Below, piece by piece: positions 6,424-12,789 of a stretch of 15,572 nucleotides of DNA; within the stretch, counting starts at the first letter, position 1; each line of letters begins with the position of its first letter. This stretch comes from DASQLQ01 sp035629935 (lineage in GTDB: Bacteria; Actinomycetota; CADDZG01; WHSQ01): positions 1 through 15,572 of the forward strand of contig DASQLQ010000180.1 of NCBI GenBank assembly GCA_035629935.1, read 5' to 3'. Both the position numbers and the translations under genes were made by a program. The notes below the pieces were generated by a model, which was not told the origin of the DNA, made no database searches, and worked only from the letters and a program-made list of their open reading frames with translations.

Positions 6424-7419
6424 TTGAGCGCAGTCACCATCGACCTCATCGTCCTAACGGCGGTGGCGGTGGCGATGGTGCGGGGTTGGGCACATGGTTC
6501 GATCCGCGAGTTCTTCAGCTTGGGCGGGATCTTCCTCGGGATCCTGGCAGCCCCGTGGTTAGTGGGGCCCTTGGCATCCCTGCTGGACAACGTTTTCGAT
6601 CTCGACATCAACATGGCCCGGGTGATCGCCCTCGCCGTCACAGTGGGTGTCATCTCGATCGCCGGTGCGATCGTGGGAGTTCGTGCATCCGGGATCGAGG
6701 TGTCGGGGCCGAGGTTCCTGGAACGTTTCGGCGGGACGATGTTCGCCCTCATACGATCGTTGACTCTGGTCTCGTTGATCTTCTACGGGATCTTCGCAGT
6801 GGCGGCTCCGGCCGAGCAGCGAGGTTCTTTCGCCGCGGAAGCCGGAGACTCCGTCAGCGGGCAATTGCTGGCCGATCCGGATTCACCGTTCACGATCGCT
6901 TACGACGGGCTGTTGTCTCGTTCGGAAGATCTCGAGGCTCTGACGCTTTGGGTTCGTCAACGTTCGGTCTTCGAGGAGGAGGTGCCCGGCGAACGCCTGG
7001 ATTTTGCCGCGACGAACGAGGAACTCATTGCGGTGGCGGGTGCCGAAGAGCGCATGTTCGAGTTACTCAATCAAGAACGTGTGGATCGCGACCTGGAGCC
7101 TCTCCGATGGTGTGCGCCTTGTGCAGATGTGGCACGCGGCCATTCCAAGAACATGTATCGGAATGGCTATTTCTCGCATATCGACACGCTCGGTGACGAT
7201 CCGTTCGATCGGATGCAGAATGCCGGGATCACGTACGAGGCCGCGGGAGAGAACCTGTCCATCGCCCCCACCGTGATGACCGGGCACACGAGCTTGATGG
7301 AGTCCCCCGACCACCGAGAGAACATCCTGCGCGATCTATTCGACAGCGTTGGGATCGGTTGCTACGAGGGGCCTTACGGGTTCATGTGCACGCAGGTGTT
7401 CCGAACGACCCCGAGCTAG
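6424..7419 (+). CDS. CvpA-like membrane domain fused to a CAP/SCP domain
   Basis: A two-domain protein of 331 residues. Residues 1-130 form a CvpA (colicin V production) type domain with four hydrophobic helices and the opening IDLIVLTAVAVAMVRGWAHGSIRE. A linker of about 70 residues leads to a C-terminal CAP (SCP/PR1) domain from about 205. CAP motifs are ARGHSKNM (H240), GYFSHID (H252), AGENL (E276) and DHRENIL (H297, E299), so the His/Glu cavity is intact. Two cysteine pairs are likely: C230/C233 in RWCAPC and C313/C322. The layout parallels mycobacterial MarP, where CvpA carries a periplasmic protease. By analogy the CAP domain would sit outside the membrane. The TTG start lies 7 bp after larE. 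The TAG stop shares the CTAG palindrome with the stop of the opposing gene. Confidence 0.88.
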   Translation: MSAVTIDLIVLTAVAVAMVRGWAHGSIREFFSLGGIFLGILAAPWLVGPLASLLDNVFDLDINMARVIALAVTVGVISIAGAIVGVRASGIEVSGPRFLERFGGTMFALIRSLTLVSLIFYGIFAVAAPAEQRGSFAAEAGDSVSGQLLADPDSPFTIAYDGLLSRSEDLEALTLWVRQRSVFEEEVPGERLDFAATNEELIAVAGAEERMFELLNQERVDRDLEPLRWCAPCADVARGHSKNMYRNGYFSHIDTLGDDPFDRMQNAGITYEAAGENLSIAPTVMTGHTSLMESPDHRENILRDLFDSVGIGCYEGPYGFMCTQVFRTTPS

Positions 7420-8351
7420 GTCCAGACCTGTCGCGCCCAGTCGATCGTGGTTTTCAGTCCCTCTTCGAGCGACACCTTCGGCTCCCACCCCAGCTCCTTG
7501 CGAGCCAGTCCGATATCTGGCTGTCGCACCTCCGGGTCGTCGACCGGACGCTCCACGAACTCGATCTTGGAAGTCGCACCGGCCAGCGACATGATCGTCT
7601 GGGCCAGTTGAAGAACGGTGACCTCGGAGGGGTTCCCCAGATTCATGGGCCCGGTCACGTCGCTGTTGAGGAATCGCCAGATGCCCTCGATGAGGTCGTC
7701 GACGAAACACAATGAGCGCGTTTGCGACCCGTCCCCGTGCACGGTGATGGGCTCGTTACGGAGGGACTGAAGGATGAAGTTGGGGACCGCACGCCCATCT
7801 TGCCGGCGCATGCGGGGGCCGAACGTGTTGAAGATGCGGATGATGTGCACGGGGATCGAATGCGCCCGGTGATAGGCCATCGTCATCGCCTCGGCATAAC
7901 GTTTGGCTTCGTCGTAAACACCCCGAGGTCCGACCGGGTTGACGTGTCCCCAGTAGTCCTCCCTTTGTGGATGGACCTGCGGGTCCCCATACGTCTCGGA
8001 CGTCGAGGCAAGCATGAAGCCGGCGTTCTTCGCCTTCGCCAGCCCGAGACCGTTCAACGTTCCCAGGGCGCCCACTTTGAGGGTGTGGATCGGGTGCTCC
8101 AGGTAATCCTTGGGCGACGCGGGAGAAGCGAAGTGCAACACCCAATCGACTTGGCCCTCACACTCGATGAATCTCGTGACGTCGACCTCGCGGAGGTCGA
8201 GATTGGGGTGATCGGTGACCGGTGTCAGGTTCGCGGCGGAACCCGTCAGGAAGGAATCGAGACACACCACGTCCCATCCTTCGGCGAGAAGTCGTTCGCA
8301 GAGATGGGATCCGAGGAAGCCAGCTCCACCGGTAACTACGGCTCTCGGCAT
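7416..8351 (-). CDS. UDP-glucuronate decarboxylase (UDP-xylose synthase)-like SDR enzyme
   Basis: Extended short-chain dehydrogenase/reductase, 311 residues, cytoplasmic, converting UDP-glucuronate to UDP-xylose with bound NAD. The nucleotide fold starts with TGGAGFLGSH (7-16). The active site shows S116-T117-S118-E119 in ASTSETYGDP and Y146-x3-K150 in YDEAK. The long stretch HPQREDYWGHVNPVGPRGVYDEAKRYAE is the hallmark of the UXS group compared with other sugar-nucleotide epimerases. The C-terminal RQPDIGLARKELGWEP is also typical. The ATG at 8351 has no ribosome site, and only about 21 bp separate it from a strong terminator. It may therefore be leaderless from a promoter overlapping the hairpin, or depend on read-through. 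It overlaps the opposing CvpA-CAP gene by 4 bp (CTAG). Confidence 0.88.
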   Translation of the reverse strand: MPRAVVTGGAGFLGSHLCERLLAEGWDVVCLDSFLTGSAANLTPVTDHPNLDLREVDVTRFIECEGQVDWVLHFASPASPKDYLEHPIHTLKVGALGTLNGLGLAKAKNAGFMLASTSETYGDPQVHPQREDYWGHVNPVGPRGVYDEAKRYAEAMTMAYHRAHSIPVHIIRIFNTFGPRMRRQDGRAVPNFILQSLRNEPITVHGDGSQTRSLCFVDDLIEGIWRFLNSDVTGPMNLGNPSEVTVLQLAQTIMSLAGATSKIEFVERPVDDPEVRQPDIGLARKELGWEPKVSLEEGLKTTIDWARQVWT

Positions 8352-8372
8352 CGCGGGAGTTTAGGTGCATAG

Positions 8373-8411
8373 AAAAGACCCCTCGATCAAACTGCGATCA
8401 AGGGGTCTTTT
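8373..8411 (-). terminator. Bidirectional intrinsic terminator
   Basis: A 16-bp stem with one mismatch (8373-8388 with 8396-8411) and a 7-nt loop AAACTGC. It has GACCCC/GGGGTC arms flanked by AAAA and TTTT, so it works on paper in both directions. On the minus strand it ends the microprotein transcript 6 bp after its stop and lies just before the UDP-xylose-synthase-like gene. Confidence 0.92.
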
Positions 8412-8416
8412 AGGAG

Positions 8417-8482
8417 CTAGAACAGCCACTGAAGAACGACGATCAGGCCGATCACCGCAAGTACGGTCCAGACGATTCCCAT
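8417..8482 (-). CDS. 21-residue hydrophobic membrane microprotein
   Basis: A very short gene that is easily missed. An ATG at 8480-8482 is preceded by a full AGGAGG (8489-8494) at 6-nt spacing. The frame encodes MGIVWTVLAVIGLIVV and then LQWLF, ending with TAG. The whole peptide is one membrane helix with a tryptophan near each end, like the small single-helix proteins found in many bacteria. A strong terminator follows 6 bp after the stop. Copy C of the hairpin repeat lies 24 nt before the start on the same strand. Its job is unknown. Alternatively it is a leader peptide for attenuation of the sugar-nucleotide gene beyond the terminator; its Val/Ile/Leu-rich make-up would suit sensing of branched-chain aminoacyl-tRNA, but the downstream gene does not. 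Confidence 0.7.
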   Translation of the reverse strand: MGIVWTVLAVIGLIVVLQWLF

Positions 8483-8505
8483 CACAGACCTCCTTTCGTT
8501 CCTTC

Positions 8506-8527
8506 GCCGACGGCCGAGGCCACCGGC
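8506..8527 (-). repeat. Dispersed hairpin repeat, copy C
   Basis: Minus strand: left arm GCCGGTGG, loop CCTCGG, right arm CCGTCGGC. Two of the eight pairs are G-U and U-G on this strand and would be A-C mismatches on the other, so the structure is specific to the microprotein's sense strand. It is followed by GAAGGAACG, which also follows copy D. Confidence 0.72.
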
Positions 8528-8602
8528 GTTCGTGGGCGGCTCGGTTGAGTTGCTGTAGAGATCATTCCCAATCAGGCGGCATTTACACTCTCCGTTCCCG
8601 AG

Positions 8603-8621
8603 CAACTACTCTTAGTAGTTG
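8603..8621. promoter_or_regulatory. Perfect palindrome, candidate operator of the DrrAB-type operon
   Basis: CAACTACT-CTT-AGTAGTTG, 8-bp perfect arms around 3 bp, lies 47 bp before the transporter ATG in the divergent region. A TTTACA at 8582-8587 could be a -35 box whose -10 region would overlap the palindrome. The loop is tight for RNA, so a dimeric regulator (TetR, PadR or MarR type) is the natural reading. No such regulator gene lies in the window. Confidence 0.5.
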
Positions 8622-8667
8622 GAATTGATGCGGAACAACGCTGCGCGACGAATGGTTGGTGGAAGGC

Positions 8668-9681
8668 ATGGATGGACGCGTGGCAGACGCATCGGTGATC
8701 GCCGAGCAACTCGGTCGACGGTTCGGGGACATCGAAGCCGTCGCCGGTATCGACCTCACGATCGAGCCCGGCGAGATATTCGGATTCCTCGGCCCGAACG
8801 GCGCGGGAAAGTCGACGACCGTGAGGATCCTCACGACTCTCCTGAAACCGTCTTCGGGCCGCGCCCTCGTTGCTGGGTTCGACGTCCTCCGTCAAGCAGA
8901 CGACGTACGACGGTCGATCGGTGTGGCATTGCAGGATGCCGCCATCGATCCACTCATGACAGGCCGTGAGTTGCTGAGGCTCCAGGCGATCCTTCACGAC
9001 ATCCCGAAGAACCAGGCCGAAGCAAGAGGATCCACTCTTCTCGAAACCGTCGGACTCACGGCTGCGGCCGATCGCCGAGTTGGCACGTACTCGGGCGGCA
9101 TGCGCCGCCGGCTTGACCTTGCCCTTGCGTTGTTGCACGAACCGCGCGTCCTGTTCCTCGACGAGCCCACCACGGGCTTGGATCCGAACAGCCGGATCGC
9201 GATCTGGGACGAGGTTCGCAAGCTCAACCGCGAGTTCGGCACGACGGTCTTCCTCACGACTCAATACATGGAAGAGGCCGACCGCTTAGCCGGGCGGATA
9301 GCGATCATCGATGCCGGACACATCGTTGCCGAAGGCACACCCGCAGAGCTCAAAGCCCGCGTCGGCGACCCCACGTTGACGGTGACGCTGGCTCCGGGTC
9401 AGGACAAGATCCAGGCCGAGGCCGTTCTCTTGCCGTTCGGTGAGCCGGTGTCTGACGGGGACGCCACGGTGGCCGTGCGTCTCGCGGGCGGGGCCGGGCA
9501 GGTCGCCGGAGTGGTGCGGGCGCTCGACGATGCTCACATCGAGGTCGAGGCTCTCGAGTTGCACATGCCGACGCTCGACGATGTGTTTCAGATCGCTACC
9601 GGACGACGCCTCGAAGGTGCCGACGTTCCCGACGTACCCGAAACCCAAGCGGCCGGCCCCAAGCGCGGCCCGGTTCGATGA
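8668..9681 (+). CDS. DrrA-type ABC transporter ATP-binding protein
   Basis: The ATPase of an export ABC transporter of the daunorubicin-resistance (DrrA) family, 337 residues. It shows Walker A GPNGAGKST (42-50), Q-loop Q89 in GVALQDAAIDPLMTG, signature YSGGMRRRLDLA (141-152) and Walker B VLFLDEPTTGLD (161-172). The switch segment is LTTQYMEEADRLA, with Gln in place of His, as is usual in DrrA. The C-terminal DUF4162-like region ends with a polar extension of about 30 residues. The ATG at 8668 is chosen because GGTGG lies 5 nt upstream; a TTG at 8656 and a GTG at 8680 are in frame. The stop overlaps the next start (ATGA), so it forms an operon with two permeases. Substrate unknown: a drug or lipid-like compound. 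A palindromic candidate operator lies upstream. Confidence 0.93.
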   Translation: MDGRVADASVIAEQLGRRFGDIEAVAGIDLTIEPGEIFGFLGPNGAGKSTTVRILTTLLKPSSGRALVAGFDVLRQADDVRRSIGVALQDAAIDPLMTGRELLRLQAILHDIPKNQAEARGSTLLETVGLTAAADRRVGTYSGGMRRRLDLALALLHEPRVLFLDEPTTGLDPNSRIAIWDEVRKLNREFGTTVFLTTQYMEEADRLAGRIAIIDAGHIVAEGTPAELKARVGDPTLTVTLAPGQDKIQAEAVLLPFGEPVSDGDATVAVRLAGGAGQVAGVVRALDDAHIEVEALELHMPTLDDVFQIATGRRLEGADVPDVPETQAAGPKRGPVR

Positions 9682-10457
9682 GCCGTGTGCTCGGCCAGTA
9701 CCTGGCGCTGACCCGCCGGTCGCTCTTCAACACACTGCGCACGCCGATCGCGATCTTCCCGATCATCGGGTTCCCGCTCCTATTGCTGTCGATGACGTCC
9801 GCAGCTATGGAGCGATCTACGAGCTTGCCGGGTTTCCCCCCGGTCGATTCGTTCCTGCAGTTCATGGTTGCGACGACCGTGATCCAGGGCGCGATGTTCG
9901 GCGCGATCGCTGGGGGGGCAGGGATCGCGAGTGATATCGAGGGAGGGTTCTTCGAACGTCTCATCGCCACGCCGGTTAGCCGGACGGCGATAATCATCGG
10001 CCGGGTAGCCAGCGTCGCCACTATGGCGTTCTTCCAGGCCCTGGTCTTCATCGGGGTCACCGTCATCTTCGGGATGCGCCCCGAAGGTGGCGTTATCGGA
10101 ACCCTGATGGTTGCAGCGATAGCGGCTCTGACGGCGGCCGGCATCGGTTCGATCGCGGTTGCCTTCGGTCTGAGGACCGGGTCGACGGAGGCAGTGCAGG
10201 GATCCTTCCCGCTCCTTTTCGCCGGGCTGTTCATGTCGAGCGCGTTCTTCCCGCGGACACTGATGACCGGTTGGTTCAAGACCGTCGCGGACTGGAACCC
10301 GCTCTCTTACCTGATCGAGAACACGCGCTCGCAGATCATCTTCGGTGTTTCGTGGGGCGACTTCTTCACCGCTCTCGGGATCGCAGCCGGGATCTTGGTG
10401 GTGGGAACGCTCTTCGCGAATCTCGCGTTGCGCGGACGGTTGGCGGAGGGAGCTTAG
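9678..10457 (+). CDS. ABC-2 type permease, DrrB-like (first)
   Basis: A 259-residue membrane subunit of the export transporter, with about six hydrophobic segments. After a short cytoplasmic start with LALTRRSLFNTLRTPIAIF it shows the ABC-2 pattern FMVATTVIQGAMFGAIAGGAGIASDIEGGFFERLIATPVSRTAIIIGR (about 56-105). The last part is the conserved FMSSAFFPRTLMTGWFKTVADWNPLSYLIENTR before the final helix, as in DrrB and NodJ relatives. The ATG overlaps the ATPase stop by 4 bp, meaning translational coupling. A second, related permease follows 2 bp after its stop, so the pair probably forms a heterodimer, in contrast to the single DrrB of classical systems. Confidence 0.92.
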   Translation: MSRVLGQYLALTRRSLFNTLRTPIAIFPIIGFPLLLLSMTSAAMERSTSLPGFPPVDSFLQFMVATTVIQGAMFGAIAGGAGIASDIEGGFFERLIATPVSRTAIIIGRVASVATMAFFQALVFIGVTVIFGMRPEGGVIGTLMVAAIAALTAAGIGSIAVAFGLRTGSTEAVQGSFPLLFAGLFMSSAFFPRTLMTGWFKTVADWNPLSYLIENTRSQIIFGVSWGDFFTALGIAAGILVVGTLFANLALRGRLAEGA

Positions 10458-10459
10458 AC

Positions 10460-11224
10460 ATGTCTACGCTGGCAGTCGCAACCGGGATCGCCGGGCGCAG
10501 CCTGAGGCTCATCCCGCGTGTGCCTTCGACCTTCATCCCGTCTGTAGTGATGCCGATCTTCCTGACGATCGCTTTCAGCGGGCCGTTCGCGAACCTCGTA
10601 CGGCTTCCCGGTTTCCCCGCGGAGAAGATCATCGACTGGATCATCCCCATGACGATGATCCAGGGAGGCATGTTCGCGGGGATCACCACCGGCATGGGTG
10701 TGGCGCGCGATTTCGAGAACGGTTTCTACGACCGCTTCCTCATGAGCCCGGCCTCACGGATGTCGCTGCTGTTCGGCCCACTTCTGGCGGCGATGCTGCG
10801 AGCATTCATCCCATTCGTCATCCTGTTGGGGATAGCGTGGGCGAGCGGAGCTAACTTCTATGCCGGACTGATGGGCATCGGCACCCTTGCCATTGCCGTG
10901 CTCGGTTGCGCGGTGGCCGCGGGGGCATGGGCGATGGGTCTGGCCCTACGTTTCAAGACTTTTCAGATCGCTCCGTTGATGCAAGCAGGCGTGTTCCTGT
11001 CTGTATTCACGTCGACCGCGCAGATGCCGCTCGATCTGTTGACCGGATGGGTGCACGAGGTTGCTCGAGTCAATCCGATGACCAATGTGCTGGCCCTTGC
11101 CCGGCAGGGATTCTTGGGTGACGTCACGTGGGGCGGGACATGGCCCGGTCTCGTCGCTCTGACCGGATTGATAGGTGTCTTGTTGTTCTTCGCCTATCGG
11201 GGCATGCAGAAAGTAATTCCCTAG
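10460..11224 (+). CDS. ABC-2 type permease, DrrB-like (second)
   Basis: A 254-residue paralogue of the preceding permease with the same layout. It has an RSLRLIPRVPSTFIPSVVMPIFLTIAF start, the PMTMIQGGMFAGITTGMGVARDFENGFYDRFLMSPASRMSLLFG segment (about 58-101) and FTSTAQMPLDLLTGWVHEVARVNPMTNVLALAR before the last helix. The ATG at 10460 is preceded by GGAGGG about 9 nt upstream and follows the first permease stop by 2 bp. The frame is open further upstream inside the first permease, but that part is out of register with any family homology. With the ATPase it makes a full one-plus-two exporter. Its stop shares CTAG with the stop of the opposing Lrp-domain gene, and there is no terminator between them. 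Confidence 0.92.
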   Translation: MSTLAVATGIAGRSLRLIPRVPSTFIPSVVMPIFLTIAFSGPFANLVRLPGFPAEKIIDWIIPMTMIQGGMFAGITTGMGVARDFENGFYDRFLMSPASRMSLLFGPLLAAMLRAFIPFVILLGIAWASGANFYAGLMGIGTLAIAVLGCAVAAGAWAMGLALRFKTFQIAPLMQAGVFLSVFTSTAQMPLDLLTGWVHEVARVNPMTNVLALARQGFLGDVTWGGTWPGLVALTGLIGVLLFFAYRGMQKVIP

Positions 11225-11454
11225 AGAACAACGATGGGACACGTGAGCGTCCGAGTGACTCCTTCTACTCGCTGTATCTCCGACACCACTAGGCGACCCA
11301 GTTCATCCAGGTCGTCCGCGCTTACCCGGGCAATGACGTCGTAGGGACCGGAGACATCGTCGGCCGACTCGATCCCGTCAACCGATCGGATCTCGGACGC
11401 GACCTCGGCTGCACTTACTTCGGTCTGGATCAGGACGTATGCCTCGACTGTCAT
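11221..11454 (-). CDS. Stand-alone Lrp/AsnC ligand-binding (RAM) domain protein
   Basis: A 77-residue protein consisting only of the effector-binding RAM domain of Lrp/AsnC regulators, without a helix-turn-helix. It begins MTVEAYVLIQTEV, has VDGIESADDVSGPYDVIARVSAD in the middle and ends with IQRVEGVTRTLTCPIVVL, all typical. Such proteins oligomerise and bind amino acids; roles proposed include modulating full-length Lrp proteins or enzymes. The ATG at 11452-11454 fits the family's usual length. The frame continues upstream but with unrelated sequence, and no clear ribosome site is seen. It ends against the permease gene, with overlapping stop codons, and diverges from the next gene across 100 bp that contain hairpin copy D. 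Confidence 0.85.
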   Translation of the reverse strand: MTVEAYVLIQTEVSAAEVASEIRSVDGIESADDVSGPYDVIARVSADDLDELGRLVVSEIQRVEGVTRTLTCPIVVL

Positions 11455-11519
11455 GGGCGGAAGTGTAGTGCCGCCGCAGGGCCGTCGGTATAGCCTCCCG
11501 AGTGCAAGAAAGGAGCCCA

Positions 11520-11541
11520 GGTGATGGCCTCGGCCATCGGC
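11520..11541 (+). repeat. Dispersed hairpin repeat, copy D
   Basis: Plus strand: left arm GGTGATGG, loop CCTCGG, right arm CCATCGGC, with seven of eight positions able to pair (one U-G, one G-G mismatch). The inner part is a perfect DNA palindrome GATGGCC-TC-GGCCATC. It lies 13 nt before the GTG start of the next gene and is followed by AGAAGGAACG, which includes that gene's ribosome site. Confidence 0.72.
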
Positions 11542-11568
11542 AGAAGGAACGGATGTGTCTACGGCTGA
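11521..11568 (+). CDS. Possible 15-codon upstream open reading frame
   Basis: AAAGGAG at 11509-11515 lies 5 nt before a GTG-ATG pair at 11521. The frame runs 15 codons (MMASAIGRRNGCVYG) to a TGA at 11566-11568, crossing the GTG start of the next gene at 11555. It is built on hairpin copy D. If translated, it would melt the hairpin and couple to the downstream start. There is no homology evidence. Confidence 0.3.
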   Translation: MMASAIGRRNGCVYG

Positions 11569-12133
11569 AAAAGCAGGTGTGAGGTCTCGGATCAACGAGC
11601 TTCATCGGCAGCTGGACCCTCATTCCGCCCGCTCAGAGGCCATCGCGGAGCTCGATGCGATGTTCGGCGCAGGGAGCACTCCGCAGCCCCCGCCGGCAGG
11701 CTTCAAGCGCGGACGGCTCCTCACCACCTCGATCACCCAATCGGTGGACGCAAGTGCTCGGCGGATCGCTGGGCTGTGGATGCCGTGGCTGGGGAAGAGC
11801 TTTCAGCCGGAAACGCAGTCTGGTGTCAACATCCTCACGCTTTCGGCTGTCAGGCCTCTTAACTTCCTATGGCCCTCGTACGTGCCCGAACGCGAGACTC
11901 CGGACGGGATCGAGGTCTTCCCCTTCCGGACCAGGGTTGCTCCCGGAGAGTTGGATCCCGGCGTCGATGTTCTGAAGATCGATTACGACTTCGACGCCAA
12001 TCCCGACTTCATCATCCGCCGCATCCTCGATGAACTGGTTGAGGTGGACGCTGGGTTCTACCTGGGCAAGATCCTCTACCGCTGGAAAGGGACGTTCCGA
12101 TTGATCGGATTCTTCTCCCTCGAGAGCGCTTGA
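11555..12133 (+). CDS. Conserved-looking protein of unknown function, 192 aa
   Basis: I do not recognise the family with certainty. The protein is soluble, with no signal peptide or membrane helix. A charged helical start (1-40) and a Pro-rich break are followed by a compact domain. Features that look conserved are RIAGLWMPWLGKSF, SGVNILTLSAVRPLNFLWP, EVFPFRTRVAPGELDPGVDVLKIDYDFDANPDFIIRRILDELVEV and FYLGKILYRWKGTFRLIGFFSLE. The run of acidic and aromatic residues near 140-165 suggests a binding fold. The GTG start is supported by AAGGA 7 nt upstream. Its stop overlaps the TTG start of the HAD hydrolase (TTGA), so the two are co-translated. Upstream lie hairpin copy D and a possible short upstream frame. 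Confidence 0.8.
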   Translation: MSTAEKAGVRSRINELHRQLDPHSARSEAIAELDAMFGAGSTPQPPPAGFKRGRLLTTSITQSVDASARRIAGLWMPWLGKSFQPETQSGVNILTLSAVRPLNFLWPSYVPERETPDGIEVFPFRTRVAPGELDPGVDVLKIDYDFDANPDFIIRRILDELVEVDAGFYLGKILYRWKGTFRLIGFFSLESA

Positions 12134-12789
12134 GCACGCCCGTGCCGGACCGCCGGTTCGATGCACTGATCGTCGATTTCGGAGGGGTGCTCACAACGCC
12201 ACTCCAGGATGCCTTCGCGGGGTTCGCCGATGAAGCGGGTCTCGAGATCTCGGATCTCGTGCGCGTGATGCTCAAGGCTTACGCAGGCGAAGAGGACGAT
12301 CTTGTGACGGACTTCGAGACCGGAGCGCTGTCGGAAGAGGACTTCTCGAAACAGTTCGCTCAGCGGCTATCAGAGGTATCGGGTCGGGAGATCGCCCACG
12401 AGGGCATCGTGGGCAGGTTGTTCAAAGGGATGAGTCTGGAAGACTCGATGTTCGATGCGGTCCGCGAAGTGCGCAAGGCCGGTCTGAAGACGGGTCTTTT
12501 GTCCAACTCGTGGGGCACGACCACCTATCCGCTCGACCTGATCAACAGTGTGTTCGACACGATCGTTATCTCGGGTGAGGTCGGGATGCGCAAGCCCCAG
12601 GTCGAGATCTTTCATCTGACGACCGACAAGCTGGGGCTCGCTCCGGAGCGGTGCGTCTTCGTGGACGACCATTCCGGTCACCTGAAGACCGCTCTCGATA
12701 TCGGGATGACCACGATCCTGCACCGCACGCCGTCCGAGACGATCGCGGAACTAGAGGGATTGTTGGGTTTGGAGCTCGTTCAGCGGTAG
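12130..12789 (+). CDS. HAD superfamily hydrolase (subfamily IA-like)
   Basis: A 219-residue haloacid-dehalogenase-superfamily protein, most likely a small-molecule phosphatase. Motif I is IVDFGGVLTTP with nucleophile D16; the usual second aspartate (DxD) is glycine, as in the group related to the epoxide-hydrolase N-terminal lobe and YihX. Motif II is LLSNSWG, motif III is the lysine in GMRKPQVEIF, and motif IV is CVFVDDHSGHLKTA with paired aspartates. A helical cap lies between about 25 and 110. The TTG at 12130 overlaps the upstream stop by 4 bp; a GTG at 12142 is an alternative start. The 3-prime end overlaps the opposing yajQ-family gene by 10 bp. The substrate is unknown. Confidence 0.9.
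   Translation: MSTPVPDRRFDALIVDFGGVLTTPLQDAFAGFADEAGLEISDLVRVMLKAYAGEEDDLVTDFETGALSEEDFSKQFAQRLSEVSGREIAHEGIVGRLFKGMSLEDSMFDAVREVRKAGLKTGLLSNSWGTTTYPLDLINSVFDTIVISGEVGMRKPQVEIFHLTTDKLGLAPERCVFVDDHSGHLKTALDIGMTTILHRTPSETIAELEGLLGLELVQR

Noticed and set aside
5547..6752. A 401-codon open frame on the minus strand
   Set aside because: It lies antisense to larE and the CvpA-CAP gene, which have clear family motifs; the protein is Arg/Thr/Pro-rich with no recognisable domain, as expected of a shadow frame in high-GC DNA.
7111..7125. WCAPC as a thioredoxin active site in the CvpA-CAP protein
   Set aside because: The motif lies inside the CAP domain helix before GHSKNM, with no thioredoxin fold around it; a structural disulfide is the simpler reading.
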